64,000 bases of DNA from contig NZ_JAUEPL010000008.1 in the NCBI RefSeq assembly GCF_030406405.1, positions 103,826 to 167,825 on the forward strand. Direction: 5' to 3'. The notes under the pieces were generated by a model. The model did not search any database and had not been told where the DNA came from. It was given only the letters and a program-made list of their open reading frames with translations. Positions 31,479 through 40,534 of this stretch are shown here, one piece after another. This DNA comes from Streptomyces ficellus (GTDB taxonomy: Bacteria > Actinomycetota > Actinomycetes > Streptomycetales > Streptomycetaceae). The position numbers were made by a program, and so were the translations under genes. Positions within the stretch are counted from its first letter, which is position 1. The number at the start of each line of letters is the position of its first letter.

Positions 31479-32303
31479 TCAGGGAGTGACGGCGAAGGCG
31501 GCGAGGATCGCCGCGGCCAGCTCCTCGTCACCCTCCAGCTTGACCCGGTCCGCGACGGCCGCCGGCCTCACCCGCCCGCACGCGAGGCGCACATACGTCT
31601 CCCAGTCCATGGCGATCGTCACGGCCGGGCCGAGCGAGGGCGCGCCGTCGACCGTGCCGCGGCCCTCGGCGTCGACCCGCACCGTACGCAGGAACTCCAC
31701 CGGACCGTGGATGTCGAAGACGACCGCGGTGTTCGGCGGGGCGCCCGCGTCCTTGGCGACCACCTTCGGCAGCACGGCGAGGAAGTTGTCGCGGGCGACG
31801 TACGCGCCGGGTGAGTCCAGGTTTCCCGGCCTGCCCAGCGCCGAGCGCAGGTCCTGCTCATGCACCCACACGTCGAAGGCCCGCATCCGGTAGGCCAGTT
31901 CGAGCGACTGCTCGGCACCGAGCGGTGCGCGGATCAGCGTGTCGGGGGAGCGGTTCTCGTTGCGCAGCCGGCGGGCGCGGCGGATGAGGACGTACTCCAG
32001 CTCGGCGGTCATCTCCGGCCCGGTGTGGTGCCGGCGCACATCGACCGGTACTTCCATGTAGCGCGCGAAATCACTGCGTACGTGGTAGAGATCGCGCGGC
32101 AGCGAGTGGATCGGGCGCGGGTCGCCGAGCATCTCGCACTCCATGCCGATGACATGCGACACGATGTCACGCACCGACCAGCCGGGGCACGGCGTGGGGC
32201 GGTTCCACTCCCCCTCGACGAGCGGCTGCACCAGCTCGGATATCGCTTCGATGGAGTGGGTCCAGGCGTCGGCGTAGGGCTGGAGGCTGGGATGGACGGT
32301 CAC
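31479..32303 (-). CDS. Maleylpyruvate isomerase-like (DinB/MDMPI fold) protein
   Basis: A 274-residue member of the TIGR03083-type family. The N-terminal mycothiol-binding DinB-like fold carries NRPTPCPGWSVRDIVSHVIG, and a C-terminal MDMPI domain follows. Related enzymes use mycothiol for isomerisation or thiol transfer, but most Streptomyces paralogues are uncharacterised. GTG 32303 starts the protein at the conserved N-terminus. It is divergent from a nitrilase. Small tandem duplications (GGGCGTCACGGC-like) lie beyond its stop. Confidence 0.78.
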   Translation of the reverse strand: MTVHPSLQPYADAWTHSIEAISELVQPLVEGEWNRPTPCPGWSVRDIVSHVIGMECEMLGDPRPIHSLPRDLYHVRSDFARYMEVPVDVRRHHTGPEMTAELEYVLIRRARRLRNENRSPDTLIRAPLGAEQSLELAYRMRAFDVWVHEQDLRSALGRPGNLDSPGAYVARDNFLAVLPKVVAKDAGAPPNTAVVFDIHGPVEFLRTVRVDAEGRGTVDGAPSLGPAVTIAMDWETYVRLACGRVRPAAVADRVKLEGDEELAAAILAAFAVTP

Positions 32304-32439
32304 GGGACCCCTCGGGCGGTTCGTACGCGGGCTGGGTGCTGTGGCAGCTAAGTTACGCTGCACGCGGGCACCCCGGCAGTGCTTTCGTGTGACGATCGTA
32401 GGCCCGTATTGACGGCTCGGATGCCAGGACGGTGGTAGT

Positions 32440-33228
32440 GTGCGCGCCTCGTTGATCCAGATCGCAGTAGACGGGGACGAACCGGTCGACGCGCGCCGCG
32501 CGCGGGCCGCTTCCCTGGTGGCCGAGCAGCGGGACGCCGACCTCGTGGTCCTCCCCGAGCTGTGGCCGGTGGGAGCCTTCGCGTACGAGTCGTTCGCGCC
32601 GGAGGCCGAGGAGTTGTCCGGCCCCACGCACGCGGCGATGTCCAAGGCGGCGGCGGACGCGGGCGTCTGGCTCCACGCCGGGTCGATCGTCGAACGGGCC
32701 CCCGACGGGCGGCTCTACAACACCTCACTGGTCTTCTCCCCGTCCGGCGACCTCGCCGCCACGTACCGCAAGATCCACCGCTTCGGCTTCGACAAGGGCG
32801 AGGCCGTGCTCATGGCGGCGGGCGACGACCTGGTGACCGTCCCGGTGCCCGGCCTCCCGCTGGGCCTCGCCACCTGCTACGACCTGCGCTTCCCCGAACT
32901 CTTCCGCGGCCTGGTCGACGCCGGGGCCCTGGCCTTCGCCATCCCGGCCGGCTGGCCCGCGCGCCGCGGCGCGCACTGGACCCTGCTGGCCCGCGCCCGC
33001 GCGGTCGAGAACCAGGCGTACGTCCTCGCCTGCGGCACGGCCGGCACCCACGCGGGCATCGCCCAGGCGGGCCACAGCCTGGTCGTCGACCCGTGGGGCG
33101 AGGTCCTCGCGGAGGCGGGCGAGGCGGAGGAGGTCCTGACGGTGGACCTGGACCCGGCCCGCGTCACCACCACCCGCGACCAGTTCCCGGCCCTGAAGGA
33201 CCGCGTCCTCGGCACGTCCGGATGCTGA
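32440..33228 (+). CDS. Carbon-nitrogen hydrolase (nitrilase superfamily amidase)
   Basis: A 262-residue amidase with the full catalytic triad: Glu40 (VVLPELWP), Lys111 (YRKIHRFGF) and Cys146 (ATCYDLRFPEL). The size and motif context match the ω-amidase/NIT group that hydrolyses deaminated glutathione or alpha-keto acid amides. GTG 32440 begins directly at the first beta strand. Its last codons (CTGAAGGACCGCG) are partly duplicated 32 nt later, across the stop codon. Confidence 0.85.
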   Translation: MRASLIQIAVDGDEPVDARRARAASLVAEQRDADLVVLPELWPVGAFAYESFAPEAEELSGPTHAAMSKAAADAGVWLHAGSIVERAPDGRLYNTSLVFSPSGDLAATYRKIHRFGFDKGEAVLMAAGDDLVTVPVPGLPLGLATCYDLRFPELFRGLVDAGALAFAIPAGWPARRGAHWTLLARARAVENQAYVLACGTAGTHAGIAQAGHSLVVDPWGEVLAEAGEAEEVLTVDLDPARVTTTRDQFPALKDRVLGTSGC

Positions 33229-33260
33229 AGGACCGCGCCCCGGGGATGTCCAGGCCCTGA

Positions 33261-33338
33261 CCCGGCGCCACCGGCCACCCGGCGCGGCCACCCGGCGCCA
33301 CCGGCCACCCGGCGCCACCGGCCACCCGGCGCCCCCGG
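33261..33338. repeat. Tandem array of CACCCGGCGCCACCGGC (17 bp)
   Basis: About four copies fill most of the space between the nitrilase stop and the convergent LURP-like gene. No promoter or hairpin stands out. Confidence 0.7.
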
Positions 33339-33380
33339 TCACCGTCCGGCCGTGCGCCGGCCCCGCGCGCGGGGCGGCCG

Positions 33381-33863
33381 TCACTCCTTCTCCGACATCC
33401 GGATCACGCACACCGCCACCGCGATCAGCAGCGCGGCGTCGGCGTCGTCCCGTACGACATCGACGGCGTACGTGTCACGCACCCGCAGCCACTTCCGCGA
33501 GATGCGCGCCAGCAGCTCGCCGTCCCGTTCGACGGCGAACTCCCGGTCCAGGATGCGCCCGCTGACGTCCAGGACGGACCCGTCCGCCAGGGACACGCGG
33601 TAGTGGTTGCGCAGCAGCGACAGCCGCTTGCGGCTGACGGTGGCGAGCGTGTGACCGTCCCGCTCGATCGTCATCGCGCCACGCAGGCTGAGCACCTTCG
33701 CCCGCAGCGTGACCAGCACCCGCCCGGCCGGGTCCTTCAGCTCCAGCGTGTCGCGCAGCCGCAGCGCCTTGCCGTCGACGAGGAAGGCGTGGCGGCCGTG
33801 CTCGTCCTCGATCCAGTAGTCGTCGCCGATGGCGAAGATCTTGTCGCGTACCAGGTATCTCAT
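33381..33863 (-). CDS. LURP-one-related (tubby-like) protein
   Basis: A 160-residue protein with the LURP-one/Tubby-C-like beta-barrel pattern: MRYLVRDKIFAIGDDYWIED at the start, then VDGKALRLRDTLELKD and repeated strands of the form LLARISRKWLRVRDTY. A hydrophobic central helix (DADAALLIAVAVCVIRM) ends it, as in phospholipid-scramblase folds. Function in bacteria is unknown. ATG 33863 matches the family's usual N-terminus. Confidence 0.8.
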   Translation of the reverse strand: MRYLVRDKIFAIGDDYWIEDEHGRHAFLVDGKALRLRDTLELKDPAGRVLVTLRAKVLSLRGAMTIERDGHTLATVSRKRLSLLRNHYRVSLADGSVLDVSGRILDREFAVERDGELLARISRKWLRVRDTYAVDVVRDDADAALLIAVAVCVIRMSEKE

Positions 33864-33926
33864 GAGGCATGCGTACCCGCCCGGGCCCTGATCGGCGCGG
33901 TGAGCCCGGGATGGCACCCTTGAAAC

Positions 33927-35750
33927 ATGAACGATGCCGCTTCCGCGCCCCGCCGCGCCCGTGTCCGTGCCCCCGAGCTCCTCGGCAAAGGCGGCTGGCT
34001 GAACACGGGCGGAAAAGACCTCACCCTCGCCGACCTGCGCGGACGCATCGTCATTCTCGATTTCTGGACCTTCTGCTGCATCAACTGCCTGCACGTCCTC
34101 GATGAGCTGCGTGAGCTGGAGGAGGAGCACCGGGACACCGTCGTGATCATCGGTGTCCACTCGCCGAAGTTCGTGCACGAGGCCGAGCACCAGGCCGTCA
34201 TCGACGCCGTCGAGCGGTACGAGGTCCACCACCCCGTCCTGGACGACCCGGAGCTCGCCACCTGGAAGCAGTACGCCGTACGGGCCTGGCCCACGCTCGT
34301 GGTCATCGACCCCGAGGGGTACGTCGTCGCCCAGCACGCGGGCGAGGGGCACGCCAACGCCCTCGCGACGCTGGTCGAGGAGCTGGAGGCCGAGCACGGG
34401 GCGAAGGGCACCCTGCGGCGCGGCGACGGGCCCTACGTACCGCCGGAGCCGGTCGCCACGCACCTGCGCTTCCCCGGCAAGGCGATCCGGCTGGACAGCG
34501 GCACCTTCCTGGTCACGGACACCACCCGCCACCAGGTGGTGGAGCTCGGCCCGGACGGCGAGAGCGTCGTACGGCGGTACGGGAGCGGCGAGCGCGGGTT
34601 CGTCGACGGGAAGGGCGACGAGGCGCGGTTCAACGAGCCGCAGGGGCTGTGCGGCCTCCCGGACGGGAGGATCGTGGTCGCCGACACGGTGAATCACGCG
34701 CTGCGGGTGCTCGACCTGAGCACGGGGGAGGTCGGCACGCTCGCCGGGACCGGCAAGCAGTGGTGGCAGGGCTCCCCCACCGCGGGGCCCGCCCGCGAGG
34801 TGGCGCTGTCGTCGCCGTGGGACGCCGCCTGGTGGCGGGGCGAGGTGTGGGTCGCCATGGCGGGCGTCCACCAGCTGTGGGCGTACGATCCGGAGAAGGG
34901 CACCGTGCGGGTGGCGGCCGGGACCACCAACGAGGGGCTGGTCGACGGGCCCGCCGACGAGGCCTGGTTCGCCCAGCCGTCCGGGCTCGCCGCCACCCCC
35001 GACCGCCTGTGGGTCGCCGACTCCGAGACGAGCGCCCTGCGCTGGATCGACCCCGAGGGCGCCGTCCACACCGCTGTCGGCACCGGGCTGTTCGACTTCG
35101 GCCACCGCGACGGCGAGGCCGGTCAGGCGCTGCTCCAGCACCCGCTGGGCGTCACCGCCCTGCCCGATGGGTCGGTCGCCGTATCGGACACGTACAACCA
35201 CGCCCTGCGCCGCTACGACCCCGCCACCGGTGAGGTCACCACCCTCGCCACCGACCTGCGCGAGCCGAGCGACGCCGTGCTCGTCGGCGACGACATCGTG
35301 GTGGTCGAGTCCGCCCGCCACCGCCTGACCCGGCTGCGGCTGCCCGAGGAAGCGGTCCGGGTGGACGCCGTGGCGCACCGTACGCGGCGCGAGGCGACCG
35401 AGATCGCGCCCGGCATGCTCACGCTCGACGTGGTGTTCCAGGCCCCGACCGGCCAGAAGCTGGACGATCGCTACGGCCCCTCCACCCGGCTCCTGGTCTC
35501 CGCCACGCCGCCCGAACTGCTCGCCTCCGGCGAGGGCACCGGCACGGACCTGTCCCGGGAGCTGACGCTCAATCCGGACGTCACCGAGGGCGTGCTGCAC
35601 GTCTCGGCGATGGCCGCGTCCTGCGACGACGACCCGTCGAACGAGTACCCGGCCTGTCACGTCCACCAGCAGGACTGGGGCGTTCCGGTGAAGGTCACTC
35701 CCGAGGGGGCCGCGCGCCTTCCCCTCATCCTGGCGGGACCTGACGCCTAG
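33927..35750 (+). CDS. Thioredoxin-like domain fused to NHL beta-propeller
   Basis: A 607-residue protein. Residues about 25-165 form a TlpA/thioredoxin fold with the redox motif in DFWTFCCINCLHVLDE (Cys51-Ile-Asn-Cys54). Residues about 185-450 hold NHL repeats (GDEARFNEPQGLCGLPDGRI, VADTVNHALRVLDLSTGE and similar), a beta-propeller for protein binding. A C-terminal beta domain follows. It resembles NHLRC2-type proteins, thought to act in redox handling. No signal peptide is visible, so it is probably cytoplasmic. Confidence 0.87.
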   Translation: MNDAASAPRRARVRAPELLGKGGWLNTGGKDLTLADLRGRIVILDFWTFCCINCLHVLDELRELEEEHRDTVVIIGVHSPKFVHEAEHQAVIDAVERYEVHHPVLDDPELATWKQYAVRAWPTLVVIDPEGYVVAQHAGEGHANALATLVEELEAEHGAKGTLRRGDGPYVPPEPVATHLRFPGKAIRLDSGTFLVTDTTRHQVVELGPDGESVVRRYGSGERGFVDGKGDEARFNEPQGLCGLPDGRIVVADTVNHALRVLDLSTGEVGTLAGTGKQWWQGSPTAGPAREVALSSPWDAAWWRGEVWVAMAGVHQLWAYDPEKGTVRVAAGTTNEGLVDGPADEAWFAQPSGLAATPDRLWVADSETSALRWIDPEGAVHTAVGTGLFDFGHRDGEAGQALLQHPLGVTALPDGSVAVSDTYNHALRRYDPATGEVTTLATDLREPSDAVLVGDDIVVVESARHRLTRLRLPEEAVRVDAVAHRTRREATEIAPGMLTLDVVFQAPTGQKLDDRYGPSTRLLVSATPPELLASGEGTGTDLSRELTLNPDVTEGVLHVSAMAASCDDDPSNEYPACHVHQQDWGVPVKVTPEGAARLPLILAGPDA

Positions 35751-35865
35751 CCAGTAAGCAGGCCGGCACCATGAAGCCAGCACGCGAGTCCGCACGCGAG
35801 CCGGCATGTGAAGCCCGTACGCGAGCCCGTACGCGAAGTCGGTGCGCCGGGCCAGTTCGCGGGGG

Positions 35866-36237
35866 TCAGTAGGCCAGGCCCTGATGGCGGGGCGGCCGGC
35901 CGGCCGCCCCGTCGACGCAGCCGGCCACCCACTCCGCCGGGTTGTGGGTGGCCTTCTGGCCGCCCAGCCCCTCGGCCTCCATCCGGGCGCAGCCGCCCTC
36001 CAGCAGCTCCCGCACCCGCGCCCCGTCCATGTCGTGGCGGCGGATGCGGTGGCCCTGGAGGAAGCCCGCCTCGTACGCGATGTCCGTGCCCCACGGGGGC
36101 CGTTCGCTGTAGGTGTCGATGACGTACCCGGCGACGGTCAGGCAGATGGCCGCGGCGGCGGCCCCGGCGGTGAGCAACGTCCGCCGCCTCGGCCCCCGGT
36201 GGCGTACGAGAGCCGTCTGTTGTCCGAGCAGAACCAT
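35866..36237 (-). CDS. Small membrane protein of unknown function
   Basis: A 123-residue protein with a basic N-terminus (HRGPRRR), one transmembrane helix (LLTAGAAAAAICLTVAGYVI) and an extracytoplasmic tail. The tail carries two cysteines (EGGCARME and AGCVDGA) that could form a disulfide. The frame has normal Streptomyces codon bias. I recognise no family. It follows a stretch of repeated CGTACGCGAG-like units beyond the NHL gene. Confidence 0.6.
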   Translation of the reverse strand: MVLLGQQTALVRHRGPRRRTLLTAGAAAAAICLTVAGYVIDTYSERPPWGTDIAYEAGFLQGHRIRRHDMDGARVRELLEGGCARMEAEGLGGQKATHNPAEWVAGCVDGAAGRPPRHQGLAY

Positions 36238-36290
36238 GCCGACACGGTGTCAGGCACCGCCTTTCGCCGATGTTTCGGGCGAAAACCGGC

Positions 36291-36515
36291 TCAGTAGCGC
36301 CGTTCGTCCGTGGGGTCCACCACCGTGGGGGCCACCGGCGGTACGACCGCCCGGCGACGCCTGGCGATACTCGTGAACGTCGCGACACCGATGATGCCGA
36401 CCGCCATCAGGATCAGCCCCACCAGGTCGAGATTGATGCCCTGTGCTTCCCAGTCGGTCGCGAAGGTGAGGATCGCCCCGACCGCTATGAGAATGATGCA
36501 GCCACCCAGGCCCAT
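36291..36515 (-). CDS. DUF6458-type small membrane protein
   Basis: A 74-residue protein with two transmembrane helices (MGLGGCIILIAVGAILTFA and LVGLILMAVGIIGVATF) and a basic/Pro tail. It matches the actinobacterial DUF6458 pattern, including the DWEAQGINLDLVG loop. The ribosome site GAGGAGG is strong. A 16-bp perfect hairpin sits 20-59 nt upstream of the start. Confidence 0.78.
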   Translation of the reverse strand: MGLGGCIILIAVGAILTFATDWEAQGINLDLVGLILMAVGIIGVATFTSIARRRRAVVPPVAPTVVDPTDERRY

Positions 36516-36534
36516 GATTCCCGCCTCCTCGTCT

Positions 36535-36574
36535 GCGTAGGTGTTGCGGGTACCCCGCCCCGCAACACCTACGC
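36535..36574 (-). terminator. Perfect 16-bp hairpin between M18 and DUF6458 genes
   Basis: The arms GCGTAGGTGTTGCGGG and its complement flank an 8-nt loop. It begins 9 nt after the M18 stop and ends just before the DUF6458 ribosome site. It should terminate the M18 transcript and may also act on read-through into DUF6458. Confidence 0.75.
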
Positions 36575-36582
36575 GGGGCGGG

Positions 36583-37875
36583 CTACTTCAGGAACGCGGC
36601 GAGCGCGTTGGCGAGCAGGTACGGGTCGTCGGCGCCGCACAGTTCGCGGGCGCTGTGCATCGACAGGATGGCCACGCCGACGTCCACGGTGCGGATGCCG
36701 TGCCGGGCGGCGGTGATCGGGCCGATCGTCGTGCCGCACGGCATGTCGTTGTTGGACACGAACGCCTGCCACGGCACGCCCGCCTCCTCGCACGCCGCGG
36801 CGAAGACGGCGCGGCCGCTGCCGTCGGTGGCGTACCGCTGGTTGACGTTCACCTTGAGGATCGGGCCGCCGCCCGCGCGCGGGTGGTGCGTGGGGTCGTG
36901 GCGCTCCGGGTAGTTGGGGTGCACGGCGTGGCCGGTGTCCGAGGAGAGGCAGATGGTCCCGGCGAAGGCGCGGGCGCGGTCCTCGTAGCCGCCGCCGCGC
37001 GCGAACACGGACCGCTCCAGCACGGTGCCGAGGAGGGGGCCCTGGGCGCCGGTGTCGGACTCCGAGCCGTTCTCCTCGTGGTCGAAGGCGGCCAGTACGG
37101 GGATGAACTCGGGTGCGCCCGTGGTCGATACGGCGGCGAGGGCCGCCACGCCCGCGTGCACCGACAGCAGGTTGTCCATACGCGGAGCGGCCAGCAGGTC
37201 GCGGTCGCGGCCCAGGTAGGCGGGCGCTTCGATGGAGTGGACCATCAGGTCCCAGCCGGCCACGTCCTGGGCGTCCAGCTCCGCCTCGGCCGCGACGAAC
37301 CGGATCAGGTCGCCCTCGTGGACGTCGTCGCCCAGGCCCCAGATGGGCTGCATGTGCCGCTGCCGGTCCAGCTTGAGGCCCTCGTTGGCCTGCCGGTCGA
37401 GGTGGATCGCGAGCTGCGGCACGCGCAGCAGCGGCCGGTCGGCGCTCACCAGCCGGTGGCTGCCGTCGCGCAGCGTCAGCCGGCCGGACAGGCCCAGGTC
37501 ACGGTCGAGCCAGGTGTTGAGGAGCGTCCCGCCGTACGTCTCGACGGCGACCTGCCGCCAGCCGTGCGCCCCCATGTCGGGCTGCGGCTTCACCCGCAGG
37601 TTGGGGGAGTCGGTGTGGGCGCCGATGATCCGGAACGGGGTGTGCGCACCGGCGCCTTCCGGTACGTACCAGGCGATGATCGCGCCGCCCCGGATGACGT
37701 ACTTCCCGCCGCTCGTACCGTCCCAGGCGGCGGTCTCGTCCAGCTGCTGGAAGCCCGCCTTCTCCAGCCGTTCCCCGGCGTTCGCCACGGCGTGGTACGG
37801 CGAGGGCGACTGAGCCAGGAAGGTCATGAGGTCATCGGTGTGGCCGCGGTCGAAGCGGGGGGGATTGCTGCTCAT
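36583..37875 (-). CDS. M18-family aminopeptidase
   Basis: A 430-residue metalloaminopeptidase of the aspartyl-aminopeptidase/ApeB type. The co-catalytic metal ligands are seen in IGAHTDSPNLR, AFDHEENGSES and SSDTGHAVHPNYPERHD. The N-terminal FLAQSPSPYHAVANAGERL is typical. It removes N-terminal, often acidic, residues in cytoplasmic peptide turnover. It is probably monocistronic and ends in the hairpin at 36535. Confidence 0.9.
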   Translation of the reverse strand: MSSNPPRFDRGHTDDLMTFLAQSPSPYHAVANAGERLEKAGFQQLDETAAWDGTSGGKYVIRGGAIIAWYVPEGAGAHTPFRIIGAHTDSPNLRVKPQPDMGAHGWRQVAVETYGGTLLNTWLDRDLGLSGRLTLRDGSHRLVSADRPLLRVPQLAIHLDRQANEGLKLDRQRHMQPIWGLGDDVHEGDLIRFVAAEAELDAQDVAGWDLMVHSIEAPAYLGRDRDLLAAPRMDNLLSVHAGVAALAAVSTTGAPEFIPVLAAFDHEENGSESDTGAQGPLLGTVLERSVFARGGGYEDRARAFAGTICLSSDTGHAVHPNYPERHDPTHHPRAGGGPILKVNVNQRYATDGSGRAVFAAACEEAGVPWQAFVSNNDMPCGTTIGPITAARHGIRTVDVGVAILSMHSARELCGADDPYLLANALAAFLK

Positions 37876-38023
37876 GCCCTCACTTTACGGTCGGGTCAGG
37901 ACAGGTGAACCGCTGTGGCCGGGCCCGTTGTCAGTGGTGGCTGCGACTATCTGACGAGTAGCGAAGCGAGCAGTGGAACGAGTACCGAAGACCAGTCCGC
38001 GGACCGCGCCTGGAGGTGCACCG

Positions 38024-38239
38024 ATGACAACGACGATCGCGCCCGCCTGTGCCGCATGTGAAGCACCCGGGGCCACGTGGAGCGCCCCCCTCGGGATGCC
38101 CCTGTGCGCCGCCTGCACGACCGCGGCCACGGGGACCCCGGACCGGGACCCCGTGCGCCTCGGCGACATCCTGCCCGTCACCGCCGCGACGCTGCGCGCC
38201 TCGATACCCGCGCCGCGCGGGCCGGCACCGGTGCGCTGA
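38024..38239 (+). CDS. Small cysteine-rich protein of unknown function
   Basis: A 71-residue product with two CAAC knuckles (ACAACEAPG and LCAACTT), a likely zinc ribbon. A good ribosome site (TGGAGGTG) precedes ATG 38024. Its stop overlaps the next start (TGATG), so it is co-translated with the DUF6083-like protein. I assign no function. Confidence 0.6.
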   Translation: MTTTIAPACAACEAPGATWSAPLGMPLCAACTTAATGTPDRDPVRLGDILPVTAATLRASIPAPRGPAPVR

Positions 38240-38451
38240 TGACCTGTCGCTTGTGCGGCGCCCGGGCCGGCTGGCACCGCACGGTGAACGGCCGCTGGGT
38301 GGCGCTGGAGCCGGGCGAGCGCCCGATCGCGAGCGTCCCGCCCGGCCGGCGGTGGTACGTGGCGGGGGACGGCACGGCCGTCAATCTGCGCGGGGCGGCG
38401 CCGGCGGACACGTGCCGGGTGAGCCACTTCTCGGTGTGCACGGCCCGGTGA
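38239..38451 (+). CDS. DUF6083-like small zinc-binding protein
   Basis: A 70-residue protein starting MTCRLCGARAG with the pattern C-x2-C, then GRWVALEPGE, PPGRRWYVAGDGTAVN and a closing C-x-VSHFSVC. This matches the Streptomyces DUF6083 layout, where four cysteines probably bind zinc. Role unknown. It overlaps the preceding cysteine-rich gene by one base. Confidence 0.65.
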   Translation: MTCRLCGARAGWHRTVNGRWVALEPGERPIASVPPGRRWYVAGDGTAVNLRGAAPADTCRVSHFSVCTAR

Positions 38452-38457
38452 AAGGCG

Positions 38458-38495
38458 GCGGCCCGCCCCCCGGGGAACCTCGGGGAGCGGGCCGC
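38458..38495. terminator. Hairpin between convergent genes
   Basis: A stem of about 15 bp (GCGGCCCGCCCCCCG pairing with CGGGGAGCGGGCCGC, one mismatch) lies between the small zinc protein and the acyl-CoA dehydrogenase. Confidence 0.7.
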
Positions 38496-38513
38496 GCGCG
38501 CATCGGCGGCGTA

Positions 38514-40340
38514 CTAGAACGCGGCCTCGTCCAGCTCCATGAGCGAGTTGTCGACGCCCTCGGCGATGGCGCGCTCGGTCGAGACGCCGGGCAGGACGTT
38601 GGCGGCGAAGAACTTCGCGGCCGCGATCTTGCCCTGGTAGAAGGCGCGGTCCTTCGCGGAGGCCGTCTCCAGCTTCTCGGCCGCGACGGCGGCACCGCGC
38701 AGCAGCAGGTAACCGACGACCACGTCACCGGAGGCCATGAGGAGGCGGGTGGTGTTGAGCCCCACCTTGTAGATGTTCTTGACGTCCTCGCCGGTGGCGG
38801 TCAGGTCGGTCAGCATCGTGCCGACGATCGCCTCCAGGTCCACGGCCGCCTTGGCGAGCGCGTCGCGGGCCGGGGCCAGCTCCTCGCCGCCGGTGCCGAC
38901 CGCGAGGAACTTCTTGATCTCCTCGGCGAGGGTGTTCAGCGCGGCGCCCTGGTCACGGACGATCTTCCGGAAGAAGAAGTCCTGGCCCTGGATCGCGGTC
39001 GTGCCCTCGTAGAGGGTGTCGATCTTGGCGTCACGGATGTACTGCTCGACCGGGTACTCCTGGAGGTACCCGGAGCCGCCGAAGGTCTGGAGCGACTGGG
39101 CGAGCTGCTCGTAGGACTTCTCGGAGCCGTAGCCCTTGACGATCGGCAGGAGCAGGTCGTTCAGGCCGTGCAGCGCCTTGGCGTCCTCGCCGGCCGCTTC
39201 CTTGATCTGGATCTCGTCCTGGAGCGCGGCGGTGTACATGACGAGGGCGCGCATGCCCTCGGCGTACGCCTTCTGCGTCATCAGCGAGCGGCGCACGTCG
39301 GGGTGGTGCGTGATGGTGACCTTCGGCGCGGTCTTGTCCATGAAGTTCGCCAGGTCGGGGCCCTGCACGCGCTCCTTGGCGTACTCCAGCGCGTTGAGGT
39401 AGCCGGTCGACAGGGTGGCGATCGCCTTCGTACCGACCATCATCCGGGCGAACTCGATGATGCGGAACATCTGGCGGATGCCGTCGTGCTTGTCGCCGAT
39501 CAGCCAGCCCTTGGCGGGGTGCTTGTCGCCGAAGGTCATCTCGCATGTGTTGGACGCCTTGAGGCCCATCTTGTGCTCGACGTTCGTCGCGTACACGCCG
39601 TTGCGCTCGCCCAGCTCGCCGGTCTCCCAGTCGAAGTGGTACTTCGGCACGAGGAAGAGGGACAGGCCCTTGGTGCCGGGGCCGTGGCCCTCGGGGCGGG
39701 CCAGCACGTAGTGGAGGATGTTCTCCGACATGTCGTGCTCACCGGACGTGATGAAGCGCTTCACGCCCTCGATGTGCCAGGAGCCGTCTGCCTGCTGGAC
39801 CGCCTTGGTGCGCCCGGCACCGACGTCCGAGCCCGCGTCGGGCTCGGTCAGCACCATCGTCGAGCCCCACTGCTTCTCGACGGCTATCTCGGCGATCTTC
39901 TTCTGCGCCTCGTTGCCCTCGTCGAAGAGGACGCCGGCGAAGGCCGGGCCGGAGGAGTACATCCACACGGCCGGGTTCGAGCCCAGGATCAGCTCGGCGT
40001 ACGCCCAGATCAGCGAGCGCGGCGAGGTGGTGCCACCGATCTCCTCGGGCAGGCCGAGCCGCCAGTACTCGGAGTCCATGAACGCCTGGTAGGACTTCTT
40101 GAACGTCTCCGGAACCGGCGCGGTGTTCGTCTCCGGGTCGAAGACCGGCGGGTTGCGGTCGGCGTCCGCGAACGACTCGGCGAACTCGTTCTCGGCGAGG
40201 CGGCAGAGCTCCTCCAGGACGCTCTTCGCGGTCTCGACGTCCATCTCCTCGAACGGACCGGTGCCGTAGACCTTGTCGCGCCCGAGGACCTCGAAGAGGT
40301 TGAACTCGATGTCGCGGAGATTCGACTTGTAGTGCCCCAT
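38514..40340 (-). CDS. Acyl-CoA dehydrogenase, long FadE5-like type
   Basis: A 608-residue FAD-dependent dehydrogenase that introduces the alpha-beta double bond in acyl-CoA. Seen are the N-terminal [20 protein letters not shown], the substrate/FAD signature [12 protein letters not shown] and the catalytic glutamate region [16 protein letters not shown]-terminal helical extension makes it longer than short-chain enzymes. ATG 40340 was chosen because MGHYKSN is the usual start; the upstream extension would be read through the promoter. A palindrome near 40411 lies upstream. Confidence 0.88.
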   Translation of the reverse strand: MGHYKSNLRDIEFNLFEVLGRDKVYGTGPFEEMDVETAKSVLEELCRLAENEFAESFADADRNPPVFDPETNTAPVPETFKKSYQAFMDSEYWRLGLPEEIGGTTSPRSLIWAYAELILGSNPAVWMYSSGPAFAGVLFDEGNEAQKKIAEIAVEKQWGSTMVLTEPDAGSDVGAGRTKAVQQADGSWHIEGVKRFITSGEHDMSENILHYVLARPEGHGPGTKGLSLFLVPKYHFDWETGELGERNGVYATNVEHKMGLKASNTCEMTFGDKHPAKGWLIGDKHDGIRQMFRIIEFARMMVGTKAIATLSTGYLNALEYAKERVQGPDLANFMDKTAPKVTITHHPDVRRSLMTQKAYAEGMRALVMYTAALQDEIQIKEAAGEDAKALHGLNDLLLPIVKGYGSEKSYEQLAQSLQTFGGSGYLQEYPVEQYIRDAKIDTLYEGTTAIQGQDFFFRKIVRDQGAALNTLAEEIKKFLAVGTGGEELAPARDALAKAAVDLEAIVGTMLTDLTATGEDVKNIYKVGLNTTRLLMASGDVVVGYLLLRGAAVAAEKLETASAKDRAFYQGKIAAAKFFAANVLPGVSTERAIAEGVDNSLMELDEAAF

Positions 40341-40408
40341 GGCGACGGCTCCGTAAGGCTCGGGGAGGCGGAATCCTCGTACACGTACCAGCAAGTAGCT
40401 ACGATGAT

Positions 40409-40424
40409 GCTACCCGCCGGTAAT
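40409..40424. promoter_or_regulatory. Candidate operator upstream of the acyl-CoA dehydrogenase
   Basis: The near-palindrome TACCCGCCGGTA (core 40411-40422) lies about 70 nt upstream of the start. It resembles TTAC...GTAA operators of TetR regulators of fatty-acid oxidation. The assignment is tentative. Confidence 0.4.
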
Positions 40425-40534
40425 AAGAGCAACCCTATGAGGCGATCTGTGACGCGTTACGCGCGCGGGCCGGGGGTTCGGCGGGGTGGGCGGTCCGGGA
40501 CCGCGGCCGGTCGCGGCTCGGTACCCTTGCGTGC

